Below, one piece after another: positions 1-7,730 of a stretch of DNA of 64,000 nt. A program made the position numbers and the translations under genes. The notes under the pieces are model-generated. The model saw only the letters and a program-made list of their open reading frames with translations. It searched no databases and had not been told where the DNA came from. Source of the DNA: Haloarculaceae archaeon H-GB1-1 (GTDB lineage: Archaea; Halobacteriota; Halobacteria; Halobacteriales; Haloarculaceae); NCBI GenBank assembly GCA_029688825.1, contig JARUKX010000009.1, positions 1 to 64,000 of the forward strand. Direction: 5' to 3'. The first letter of the stretch is position 1. Every line of letters begins with the position of its first letter.

Positions 1-110
1 AACAAACCGGCAAAACCGTCGGTGTAGCGGGTGCTAATTGCTCGAATCCGCGACCCAATGATTAAGTAAGCGGTCCGCTGTCTGTCCATTTGGACCATTC
101 CGAAAGAAAG

Positions 111-126
111 AGCCGGTGGAGGGATT
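111..126 (-). repeat. Partial copy of the tRNA-Thr 3' end
   Basis: These 16 bases are identical to bases 232-247, which are the 3' end of the adjacent tRNA-Thr gene on the same strand. The copy diverges after the match: one base shifts and the sequence turns unrelated. Between the two copies, 181-190 also looks like a T-arm (TTCAAATCC) on the plus strand. A truncated tRNA 3' end beside the intact tRNA is what integration or excision at a tRNA attachment site leaves behind. No integrase gene is visible in the window, so this is a scar at most. Confidence 0.5.
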
Positions 127-200
127 GTGAACTACGCGAAGACGGTCGGCCTCGCTCTGCTCGGCCGCTGCGACTTCTCTCGTTCAAATCCCACGACGGC

Positions 201-231
201 TTTTGCTGCTCACGGTTTGTTCGCAGCAAAA
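201..231. terminator. Inverted repeat just after tRNA-Thr
   Basis: Perfect 9-bp arms, TTTTGCTGC at 201-209 and GCAGCAAAA at 223-231, are separated by 13 bases and abut the 3' end of the tRNA. The T/A-rich outer ends suit a hairpin that limits transcription or marks the tRNA 3' processing region. It could equally be a boundary of the partial tRNA duplication. Confidence 0.4.
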
Positions 232-306
232 AGCCGGTGGAGGGATTTGAACCCTCGGCCTAATCCTTACGAAGGATTCGCTCTAGCCAGTCTGAGCTAC
301 ACCGGC
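232..306 (-). tRNA. tRNA-Thr (anticodon CGU)
   Basis: The minus strand folds as a complete tRNA. The 7-bp acceptor stem is GCCGGTG with CACCGGC and discriminator U. The D-stem is GCTC/GAGC, and the anticodon stem AATCC/GGATT holds the loop TTCGTAA. The T-arm is GAGGG-TTCAAAT-CCCTC. The anticodon CGU reads the threonine codon ACG, common in this G+C-rich genome. There is no intron and CCA is not encoded. The gene lies just downstream of the trm5 stop on the same strand. Confidence 0.96.
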
Positions 307-364
307 ACACGTCGTCTGTGTCCACTCGATTGTTGGAGCGATAACCGCAATAAGGATTGCGAAT

Positions 365-1369
365 CTACGCCGTCAGGCGGACGTCGAGACAGACGTTCAG
401 TTCGTGCGGGGCGTACGACCGCACCACGTGTTCGGTCAGGACCTCGACGTCGTACTCGGGTTCGGCGGCGGCGCGAATCGCGTCGAGTCCAGGGCCGAAC
501 GGATCGTCCTCGTGCTGGATGTCGTAGTAGTGAATCACGCAGTCGTCGCCGGCGAGCGCGACGGCGCTGTCGAGGAACTCGTCGGCGCTGTGGGGGAGGT
601 TCATCACGATGCGGTCGGCCCACCCCTCGTACTCCGCGGCGACGTCTCGAACGTCGCCCTGGATCGCCGTGATACGGTCGGCGACGGCGTTGCGCTCCGC
701 GTTCCGCCGCAGATACTCGATGGCGATCTCGTTGAGGTCGACGGCGACGACCTCGGCGTCGCGTTTGGCGAACGGGATTGCGAACGGGCCGACGCCGGCG
801 AACATGTCGAATGCGTGCTCGCCCGCAGAGACCTGCTCGGCGACGCGGTGGCGCTCTGTGGCGAGTCGGGGCGAGAAGTACACCTCTGCGAGGTCGAGGA
901 CGTACTCACAGCCGTATTCACGGTGGACGGTCTCCGTGGCGGGACTGTCCTGGGTGGCGTCGTCCGGTTCCGCGATCACGTCCCAGTCTCGAATGCGGAG
1001 TTCCCCCTGGACCTTCGACGCGCGGTTGATGACCGTCTCGACGGGGAGGTCCGACTCGACGACCGCGGCTGCAATCTCGTCAGCGCGGTCCGCATCGTCT
1101 TCGTCGATGATGACGACGTCACCCAATCGAGCGTAGCTCGGCTCGAACCCCAGGATGTCGGTCGGCGTCGTCTGCGTCGAGCGCGTCGGGACCTCGCGGT
1201 CGACCACGGAGAACTCGGGTGGGACCGCACCGGTGTCGGTGACCGGGACGTAGAGCCACCCGTCATCGACGATGATCTCGTAGTCCTCGGCGACCAGGTC
1301 GTCGTCGGCGAGCGCCCGGCGCGTCCGCTCGCCGTCCTCCCGGGCCACCCGCACGCACGGCACTTCCAT
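365..1369 (-). CDS. trm5: tRNA (guanine37-N1)-methyltransferase Trm5
   Basis: This SAM-dependent methyltransferase makes m1G37 in tRNAs, preventing frameshifting, and in archaea it also feeds wyosine synthesis. The 334-aa protein has the Trm5 order. An N-terminal tRNA-binding part is followed by a Rossmann domain with the SAM loop DMFAGVGPF (188-196), an acidic strand end AVDLN (209-213) and the catalytic NLPHSADEF (257-265). The YFSPRLATER segment near 164-173 is also family-typical. Length is normal for archaeal Trm5. The ATG at 1367-1369 gives the family's usual N-terminus. It is divergent from dph5 (76-bp gap), so both promoters must lie in that gap. Confidence 0.93.
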   Translation of the reverse strand: MEVPCVRVAREDGERTRRALADDDLVAEDYEIIVDDGWLYVPVTDTGAVPPEFSVVDREVPTRSTQTTPTDILGFEPSYARLGDVVIIDEDDADRADEIAAAVVESDLPVETVINRASKVQGELRIRDWDVIAEPDDATQDSPATETVHREYGCEYVLDLAEVYFSPRLATERHRVAEQVSAGEHAFDMFAGVGPFAIPFAKRDAEVVAVDLNEIAIEYLRRNAERNAVADRITAIQGDVRDVAAEYEGWADRIVMNLPHSADEFLDSAVALAGDDCVIHYYDIQHEDDPFGPGLDAIRAAAEPEYDVEVLTEHVVRSYAPHELNVCLDVRLTA

Positions 1370-1445
1370 ACCACGGGTTGGTCGGTCACGGTCGGTAAGT
1401 GTGACGCTTCGCGCCGTTTAAGCGGCCACCACCCCGAGCAGTCGT

Positions 1446-2234
1446 ATGCTCACCTTCATCGGACTGGGACTGTACGACGAGCAGTCCATCACCATCGCCG
1501 GCCACGACGCATTGCAGGACGTCGACCGCGTCTTCGCCGAATTCTACACCAGCAAGCTCGCGGGCACGACGGTCGAAGAGCTCGAAGATTATCACCACGT
1601 CGACATCGAGGTCTGTAGCCGCGCCGACGTCGAGCAGGACCCCGAGCCGATCCTCGACGCGGCGGCGGAGGGCGACGCAGCGTTCCTCACCGCGGGCGAC
1701 ACGATGATCTCGACGACCCACGTGGATCTCCGGCTTCGCGCCGAGGAGCGCGGTATCGAGACCGAGATCGTTCACGGCACGACCGCACAGACGGCCGCGA
1801 GTTCGCTCACGGGCCTGCAGAACTATCGCTTCGGGAAGGCGACGACGCTGCCCTTCGAACGCGCCCACGGCGGCGACGGCGTGCCCCAGAGCGTCCTCGA
1901 CACCATCGACGACAACCGGGAGCGAGGGCTGCACACGCTGGTCTTCCTGGACATCAAAGCCGACGACCCTCACTGGCCCGACGACGCCGACGAGATCTAC
2001 ATGACCGGCGACCACGCCGCAGAGTTACTGGCCGCCGAACGGCCCGACATGCTCGGCGTGGTCGTCGGTCAGGCAGGCAGCCCGTCCCCAACGGTCGTCG
2101 CCGACCGGATGGCCGACCTCGCGACGGGCGAGTACGGCGACCCCCTCCACATGCTCGTCGTGCCCGGTGAGCTCCACCACATGGAACAGGACGCCCTTCG
2201 GTCACTCGGGGGCGCGCCCGAAAACAGCCTCTAA
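1446..2234 (+). CDS. dphB: Diphthine synthase
   Basis: This SAM-dependent methyltransferase methylates the modified histidine of elongation factor 2, an intermediate step in diphthamide synthesis. The 262-aa protein begins with the tetrapyrrole-methylase-like MLTFIGLGL strand-loop, carries GDTMISTTH at about 84-92 in the SAM/substrate cleft, and keeps LTGLQNYRFGK further on, all characteristic of archaeal DphB/Dph5. Length matches the family. The 3' end overlaps the convergent artA gene by 4 bases, so the two transcripts are antisense at their ends. Diphthamide is specific to archaea and eukaryotes. Confidence 0.95.
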   Translation: MLTFIGLGLYDEQSITIAGHDALQDVDRVFAEFYTSKLAGTTVEELEDYHHVDIEVCSRADVEQDPEPILDAAAEGDAAFLTAGDTMISTTHVDLRLRAEERGIETEIVHGTTAQTAASSLTGLQNYRFGKATTLPFERAHGGDGVPQSVLDTIDDNRERGLHTLVFLDIKADDPHWPDDADEIYMTGDHAAELLAAERPDMLGVVVGQAGSPSPTVVADRMADLATGEYGDPLHMLVVPGELHHMEQDALRSLGGAPENSL

Positions 2235-3205
2235 CGCCGTCCCTCGCCGTCGGCTCGAACCGGTGGGGCGTCCACGTCCAGCTCGGTGCGGAGGTCGTAC
2301 TCCGTCCCAGTCAGCATGAACAGCAGTTCCTCGACGACGTCCAGAATCTCCGGCAGTTCCCGAACGACGAGGAACGTAATGGCCACGAGTGCGACCACGG
2401 ACATGCTCTGTGCCAGAATCCTGTCCGCGAGGTAGTACGAAACCGTATACGGGTCGTCCAGAGAGAACAACCCCATAATCACGTCCGGGAACACGTGGAG
2501 CTTCTGATAGCCGAAGCTCACTGCGATGAAGACGTTCCGTACGAGATTCAGCGCGTAGATGACCGGCAACGCGATTGCCGCCGCACGGAGCTTTCGCCGA
2601 AGCGGCGCTCTGACGGCCGCGACGAGTCCCGCGAAGATGGACATGCTTCCCAGCCCCGTACACGCCAGTAGAATCGTGTACGTGATCCGGTGGTTGCCCT
2701 CCTGTTCGAAGAAGAACGTGTTCCGATATGGATCGACGTTCAGCGGTAACAGCTCGCTACTCCCGTTGATCACCTGCGGGTGGTAGCCCAGCAGCGACAG
2801 CAGGAACTCGACCTGCCTCGTGACGAGTTCGACGAGCGGTCGCCGAAGGATGGCGAGGGTCTCGAACGGGAAGTAGATGAGTCCCATAACCGCGACTGCT
2901 CGCGAGAGCACCGTCAGCGAACTCCGGCCGTTCCACAGCAGGTAGGCGACGTAGAGCGACGCCGGGACGGCGACGACGCTCCCCAGCCCTTCGATGATGC
3001 TCTTCTGTTCGAACAGGTAGAAATGCATGAGCGTGAACCAGAAGGCGGCAAATATGCCCCAGGCCAGGACGAACACCCGCTCCGACAGGTCCTCGTCGTA
3101 GCGGGCCAAGAGCGTCCCCGTCAGGAACGTCGCGAGCACCAGCCACGCCAGCGGATCAGAAAACTGATGGAACCACGCCAGCGCGGACAGCAGGGACCCA
3201 AACAT
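2231..3205 (-). CDS. artA: Archaeosortase A
   Basis: ArtA is a multi-pass membrane cysteine transpeptidase. It processes proteins ending in PGF-CTERM and helps attach them to membrane lipid, the S-layer glycoprotein being its main client in Haloferax. The 324-aa protein shows about eight hydrophobic segments and the catalytic triad: Cys182 in ACTGLGS, Arg223 in VRNVF and Arg262 in ADRILA. Their spacing (41 and 39 residues) equals that of the three essential residues known in the Haloferax enzyme. The C-terminal 30 residues are an acidic cytoplasmic tail. The gene follows the S-layer gene on the same strand after 150 bases and has its own TATA-like sequence, so it need not be co-transcribed. 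Confidence 0.94.
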   Translation of the reverse strand: MFGSLLSALAWFHQFSDPLAWLVLATFLTGTLLARYDEDLSERVFVLAWGIFAAFWFTLMHFYLFEQKSIIEGLGSVVAVPASLYVAYLLWNGRSSLTVLSRAVAVMGLIYFPFETLAILRRPLVELVTRQVEFLLSLLGYHPQVINGSSELLPLNVDPYRNTFFFEQEGNHRITYTILLACTGLGSMSIFAGLVAAVRAPLRRKLRAAAIALPVIYALNLVRNVFIAVSFGYQKLHVFPDVIMGLFSLDDPYTVSYYLADRILAQSMSVVALVAITFLVVRELPEILDVVEELLFMLTGTEYDLRTELDVDAPPVRADGEGRR

Positions 3206-3235
3206 CGTTGCTGTCCGTATATTACGAAACCCACA

Positions 3236-3242
3236 GTATATG
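3236..3242 (-). promoter_or_regulatory. TATA box of artA
   Basis: CATATAC on the minus strand, preceded by an A-rich BRE-like ACAAAA, lies about 31-37 bases before the artA ATG. That spacing would give a nearly leaderless transcript. A second AT tract (TAATATAC, 3217-3224) is too close to the ATG to be the TATA box. Confidence 0.55.
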
Positions 3243-3355
3243 TTTTGTCGTTACGCGCGTGTGGTCGCCACCAGCGCACGACCGACAGACAGCGCTGTCG
3301 CTCGCCGGTGTGGGTCGCCAAAGAAAATGCGATGTTCGAAGACCGGTGAGTCCGG

Positions 3356-6214
3356 TTAGTTCTCGCGGCGGAGTGCGAGCAGCGCAGCGCCGATGAGGGC
3401 GATGAGCGAGACTGCGACGCCGAAGCCAGGACCGGAGCCGGTCGTGGTGGTCGGCGCTTCAGTCGTGGACTCAGTCGTGGTGGACTGCTCAGTCGTGGTG
3501 GACTGCTCAGTCGTGGTGGACTGCTCAGTCGTGGTGGACTGCTCAGTCGTGGTCTCCTCGGTGGTCGTCGTCATGTCCGCGATGGTGACAGATGCCGAGT
3601 CCGTGACGGCGGAGCCGTTGGACGTGTAGGCGCTGTCGGTCGAAGCGTTGAACGCTTCGTCACCGTCAGCATCCTGGTGCGGCATCGCGACCAGCGTGGA
3701 GTCCTCGGAGATCGAGGAGTCGAGCGTGACACTCACGTCGGAGTGGGTGCCCGCTTCGAGGTACTCGCTCGAACCGATGATGTCGCCGCTGGCGTTGTTC
3801 TCGTGGATCGCAACGAAGCCACCGTCGGAGAGGGTGACGGATGCGACCGTCACCGTGTCACCGTCGGATTCCTGGTCGTCGAAGGTGACCGACGCCGTGG
3901 CGGCGGCGGTGACCTGACCGTCGACCTCGTCGCTGACCTGCGTGCTGTCACTGGAGCGCTTGGACTGAACCGTGAAGTTCGTCCCAGCGGTCGTGTCAGC
4001 GAAGTTGCCCGTCGCCGTGTAGCTACCGTCCGGCTGGACGATGGCGGTCAGCGGCTTGAGGAACGGGCTGTTGTCGTCGCTGGACTGGACGCGGACGGTG
4101 ACCTCCGAACCGGGCGCGACGTTGGTCGTGCCCGAGATCTCCTGTCCGCTTGCGGCGCGGATGGTGATCTCGTCGGTGGAACCGTCGTTGTCGACGTCAG
4201 CGTTCGTCGTCAGGTCGCCGTCGACGGACTCGTAGGTGATGTCGTCACCCGCGACGTCGTCGTTGTCGTCGGAGCCGTCGTAGATCTCGTCGTTGACGGC
4301 GAAGCTGACGTTGAACTTGTCACCGTCGGACGGGCTGACGTCGCCACCGTTCGCCATGTGCGTCGTCGGGTCGTCCGTGCGTTCACCCTCGGCGGGTCCG
4401 GTGTCGTAGACGATGTAGTAGGTGTCGTTGTTCGGGTCTTCGATGACCGACGTGGTGGTCATGTTGACCGACAGTTCCAGATCGTTCTGGTTGGCTGCCG
4501 GGTTGGTCTGCGTGATGTTGAACCAGAGGTTACCGGCTGCAGTGGTTTCCTGGTTCTGGTTCTGCAGCGCTTCCGTGTAGTTGTTGGCGGCGCCGGAGAC
4601 CTCGTTCTCGAAGACGCCTTCGAGACCGGAGGCCTCGACCTTCGCGACGATGAGGTCTTTGGCGGCGACGTCGCCGGACTGCGTGATGTTCTCGTTGTCG
4701 ATGTTCTCGTTGAGTTCCTCGAGGTCGCCGACGTCACCCTGACGTCCGTTCGGCAGGACGTGCAGCGTGGTCTTGTCGACGGACGGTTCGAGGAGCGAGA
4801 TGGTGCCGACGTCGTCGGCACTGTCAGAGGTCACGGCCTGCGCGTCGGCGTTGTCGCCGGCGTAGACCGCGATGTTGTAGTCGGACGCGTCCAGCGTGTC
4901 ATCGGACGCGGTGGCCGGGTTGAACAGTCCTGCGGACTTGTTCTCGTGGCTCTCGAGGAGCTTGTCCTTGCTGTCTTTCACGCTGAAGACACCGGAGGCA
5001 TCGCCCTTCGCACCCGTACCTGCAGTGTACGTGTTGAACTGGACGATGACTTCGCCGTCGTCGTTACCGTCCTTGACGGACAGGTTGGTAACGTAGTTGT
5101 CCTCGGAGGCACTGCCGACGACGACAGTTGCCTTGTTGGTGTTCGAGACGGAGACCGGGATGTTCACGACGTCACCGGAGTGGTCCGTGACGATGCTGGA
5201 CTGGAGGCTGGCCTTACCGGAGGCAGCTTCCGAGACCGTGATCTCGGACGTGGTGACGTTGTTGCCGGTCTGGTTGTCGGTGACGTCGACCGTGTACGGA
5301 CCATCGTCGGCGTTCTGCGTGCCGAAGTTGACCGTTGCGGACGGCGGCGCACCCGCGAGGGATGCGGTCGTCTTGTCGACCTCGTCGCCGTCAGCGTCCA
5401 TCAGGGTCGCGGTGACCGTGCCGGAGCGGATGGCGGAGACGTCGACCTTCAGGTCTTCGTCGTCTTCGATGCTCGTGGAGTCAGCGGTCGCCTCCAGCTG
5501 GAGGTCGCTGACGTTGAAGTAGCGCGTGTTGCCGCTCGTCTCGTACGTGACGGAGTACGTCGCGCCCGTCGTGAGCGTACTGGTGTTGTACGCGACGACC
5601 TGGCTGTTCGAACCCGTCGAGGAGTCGAGCTGCGTCGTACCGCTGATGCGCTTGACGACGACGCCCTCGTCGTTGTTAACACCGACGTTTGCGTTCAGCG
5701 CGATGATTTCGCCCTGGTAGACCGTCGCGGCGGTAGCCTTCGTACTGATGGTACCATCGCCCTCCGCGATGTCCTGGGAGGTCACGTCGACGGACTCGTT
5801 GACGTCGAGCGTGGTGTCGGCACCATTGTTAGCCTCGACGTCCGGGAGGACGTCGATGGTGACGTTCTGGTTCGGCGAGATGTTGCCGACCCCGTCCACG
5901 GTGAGTTCGAGGTCACCGTCGGATCCGTCGGCGTCCACCATCGTCAGCTCGCCCGGTCCCGAGTAGGACTGGTCGTCGATGTAGACGCGGAAGTCGCCCG
6001 CGTCGAAATTCGCATCTTGGTCACTTGCGTCCTGTACTCCATTCTCGAACGAGAGTTCGATATTACCGTTGTTTGTATACTCCGTCGCACTCACTACGGA
6101 CGGCTGGTTTGCCGCGGCAGCCGTGCCGGCGAATGCGACCGTCCCTGCGAACACCGATAGAACCATCAGTGTCGTCAGGAACAGACTACGGAGTTTGGTT
6201 TTGGTCCCTGTCAT
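3356..6214 (-). CDS. csg: S-layer (cell surface) glycoprotein with PGF-CTERM tail
   Basis: This is the major surface-lattice protein forming the cell wall. The 952-aa precursor has a signal peptide with a basic start (MTGTKTKLRS), a hydrophobic core and AAAAN near residue 36 as the likely cleavage point. A long Asp/Glu/Thr/Ser-rich extracellular part carries about 18 N-X-S/T sequons, including NVTI, NESV, NITQ, NYTE and NFTV. A Thr-rich stalk (probably O-glycosylated) holds tandem TTTEQS units, and the protein ends with the PGF motif, a hydrophobic helix and RREN. That tail is the substrate signature of archaeosortase A, encoded directly downstream. The upstream 280 bases hold TATA elements and imply an untranslated leader of roughly 100 bases. 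Confidence 0.95.
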   Translation of the reverse strand: MTGTKTKLRSLFLTTLMVLSVFAGTVAFAGTAAAANQPSVVSATEYTNNGNIELSFENGVQDASDQDANFDAGDFRVYIDDQSYSGPGELTMVDADGSDGDLELTVDGVGNISPNQNVTIDVLPDVEANNGADTTLDVNESVDVTSQDIAEGDGTISTKATAATVYQGEIIALNANVGVNNDEGVVVKRISGTTQLDSSTGSNSQVVAYNTSTLTTGATYSVTYETSGNTRYFNVSDLQLEATADSTSIEDDEDLKVDVSAIRSGTVTATLMDADGDEVDKTTASLAGAPPSATVNFGTQNADDGPYTVDVTDNQTGNNVTTSEITVSEAASGKASLQSSIVTDHSGDVVNIPVSVSNTNKATVVVGSASEDNYVTNLSVKDGNDDGEVIVQFNTYTAGTGAKGDASGVFSVKDSKDKLLESHENKSAGLFNPATASDDTLDASDYNIAVYAGDNADAQAVTSDSADDVGTISLLEPSVDKTTLHVLPNGRQGDVGDLEELNENIDNENITQSGDVAAKDLIVAKVEASGLEGVFENEVSGAANNYTEALQNQNQETTAAGNLWFNITQTNPAANQNDLELSVNMTTTSVIEDPNNDTYYIVYDTGPAEGERTDDPTTHMANGGDVSPSDGDKFNVSFAVNDEIYDGSDDNDDVAGDDITYESVDGDLTTNADVDNDGSTDEITIRAASGQEISGTTNVAPGSEVTVRVQSSDDNSPFLKPLTAIVQPDGSYTATGNFADTTAGTNFTVQSKRSSDSTQVSDEVDGQVTAAATASVTFDDQESDGDTVTVASVTLSDGGFVAIHENNASGDIIGSSEYLEAGTHSDVSVTLDSSISEDSTLVAMPHQDADGDEAFNASTDSAYTSNGSAVTDSASVTIADMTTTTEETTTEQSTTTEQSTTTEQSTTTEQSTTTESTTEAPTTTTGSGPGFGVAVSLIALIGAALLALRREN
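3472..3552 (-). repeat. 18-bp tandem repeat in the S-layer stalk
   Basis: Four and a half exact copies of an 18-bp unit (CAGTCGTGGTGGACTGCT on the plus strand) start at 3472, 3490, 3508, 3526 and 3544. On the coding strand each unit encodes TTTEQS or a shift of it. The repeat lies in the Thr-rich stalk before the membrane anchor and preserves the frame at any copy number, so strains could differ in stalk length. Confidence 0.95.
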
Positions 6215-6330
6215 AGGTTGTTATGTTCCGCTTTCGGGTGGCCACAGTAGCTTTGCCCGCTTCAGGTCGGCAGTCGCGACGACTGCACTCCCCCGAATCA
6301 GCCTACTCACTACTGCAACCGTGGGTAGGG

Positions 6331-6362
6331 GTACGATAAAACCGTACCTCGGGTATTATAAA
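6331..6362 (-). promoter_or_regulatory. Promoter region of the S-layer gene (two TATA elements)
   Basis: On the minus strand TTTATAATA (6354-6362) is a strong TATA box about 140 bases before the S-layer ATG. A second TTTTAT (6336-6342) sits inside the inverted repeat GTACG...CGTAC (6331-6347). Starts 25-28 bases downstream of each would leave untranslated leaders of about 100-115 bases. Long leaders and twin promoters are known for the Halobacterium S-layer gene; the assignment here is by analogy. Apart from these elements I see nothing in 6215-6493. Confidence 0.5.
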
Positions 6363-6493
6363 TGCTTTGTGGTAAAGTCTGTGTGTTGATACACACACCC
6401 ACGCTCGAAACAGCAGTGTCAGCGTCGCTCTACCAGTTTTCCGCTCTTAAGTGCAGATTAATCGGTTTCGTATGCCGGTCGTCTGACATCATG

Positions 6494-7249
6494 TCATTGA
6501 GTAACGATTTCGACCTCGTGGCCGTCGGGGTCCTTGGTGAAGGCGTAGCGACCGCCACACGATTCAGGATCTCTATAATCCGCTACCCCGCGGGTCATCA
6601 GGGTCTCCCAGAATTCTTCGAGGTCGGTGGCGCGGACGGCGACGTGCCCCCAGGCGTCACCCATCTCGTAGGATCTGTCGTCGTGGTTGTACGTGAGTTC
6701 GATCGACATCGCCTCGGGTGGGGCGTCGGCGGGTTCGACGAAGTACAGCGAGAAGTCGTCGAACTCGGCGCGGCGGACGAGGTCGTATTCGAGATTTCGG
6801 ACGTACCATCCGAGTGCGGCGTCGGGGTCCGCGACGCGGAGCATGGTGTGGTCGAGGCTCCACTTCGCGCCGTGGTCGCGCTCGACGAGTTCGATCTCGT
6901 GGCCGTCGGGGTCGGTGACGAACGCGTAGGAGCCGCCACAGGAGTCGGGGTCGCGGTAGTCCGCGACGCCCTGGTCCATGAGCTGCTCGTAGGCCTCGTA
7001 CACGTCCGGAACCCGGACGGCGATGTGGCCCCAGGAGTCGCCGAAGGTGTACGAACGGTCGTCGTGGTTGTACGTGAGTTCGAGGAGCGCGCCGTCCTCG
7101 TGGACGTCCTCGGGACCGAGGAAGACGTTGGTGAACGTCTCTGCTTCCCAGCGGCCTTTCTCCTCGTAGTCGAGGTGGGACTGGTACCAGTCGAGGGCGG
7201 TGTCGAGGTCTTCGACGCGGACCATCGTGTGGTCGAGTGTCGCGTCCAT
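6494..7249 (-). CDS. Tandem VOC (glyoxalase I-like) protein
   Basis: The 251-aa protein consists of two vicinal-oxygen-chelate domains (about 1-125 and 128-251). The four metal-ligand positions of glyoxalase I appear in both, displaced by exactly 127 residues: His7/Glu57/His75/Glu120 and His134/Glu184/His202/Glu247. Both halves also share TYNHDDRSY and a Cys-Gly-Gly segment. Two intact metal sites in one chain recall duplicated glyoxalase I enzymes such as the yeast one. A lactoylglutathione substrate is doubtful, because haloarchaea generally use other thiols. I chose the ATG at 7247-7249; the open frame extends further upstream but that part lacks family similarity. Confidence 0.85.
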   Translation of the reverse strand: MDATLDHTMVRVEDLDTALDWYQSHLDYEEKGRWEAETFTNVFLGPEDVHEDGALLELTYNHDDRSYTFGDSWGHIAVRVPDVYEAYEQLMDQGVADYRDPDSCGGSYAFVTDPDGHEIELVERDHGAKWSLDHTMLRVADPDAALGWYVRNLEYDLVRRAEFDDFSLYFVEPADAPPEAMSIELTYNHDDRSYEMGDAWGHVAVRATDLEEFWETLMTRGVADYRDPESCGGRYAFTKDPDGHEVEIVTQ

Positions 7250-7289
7250 GTTCGGGGCAACCGCCCGGCGGGCGAAAAGGCTACCGGCG

Positions 7290-7730
7290 TCAGCGGACCA
7301 TGCGGGCAAGCGCGGGTCGGTAGACCACCCACGCCAGCGCCCAGGCGGCGACCGTCGCGACCGGAACGGCGACGTACGTCGGCCGGCCACTGAATCCGAC
7401 AGCGACGGAGAGCTGGGTGACGCCGAGCAACACGAGCAAGAATCCGGTCACGCGTTCGTCCTCGCGGTCGACGAACGCGAGCGCCGCACTGACCGCGGCG
7501 AGAGCGAACACGACGATACCGACGAGCCACGGGACCATCAGCTCCGGCGGCCTGCCGACGGTGTAGGAGAGGTACTCGCCGACCGTGGTCACGTGGCCAG
7601 TCAGGGGGTCGACCAGTGCGACGGCGGTGAACACCGTGACGAACCCGCGCGTGTAGACGATAGTCCACGGCAGGAGTGCGAGGGACGCGACTGCGACGAA
7701 GCGTCCTCGCGCGGACGCGGAAAGAGTCAT
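7290..7730 (-). CDS. Four-TM haloarchaeal membrane protein
   Basis: The 146-aa protein has four hydrophobic segments at about 10-38, 62-87, 94-112 and 118-138, short loops and an Arg-rich C-terminus. I recognise it only as a conserved haloarchaeal membrane protein of unknown role. It overlaps the end of the upstream GTPase gene by 4 bases (ATGA), so the two are probably translationally coupled. No catalytic motif is visible. Confidence 0.75.
   Translation of the reverse strand: MTLSASARGRFVAVASLALLPWTIVYTRGFVTVFTAVALVDPLTGHVTTVGEYLSYTVGRPPELMVPWLVGIVVFALAAVSAALAFVDREDERVTGFLLVLLGVTQLSVAVGFSGRPTYVAVPVATVAAWALAWVVYRPALARMVR

Noticed and set aside
404-1618. 404-codon frame opposite trm5 and crossing into dph5
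   Set aside because: Antisense shadow; it overlaps two well-supported genes.
3342-3356. ACCGG/CCGGT dyad at the S-layer stop considered as a terminator
   Set aside because: Arms are only 5 bp and overlap the stop codon; too weak to list.
3677-6160. 827-codon open frame opposite the S-layer gene
   Set aside because: Antisense shadow of a G+C-rich gene: Val/Asp/Arg-rich, no domain, and no start or promoter support.
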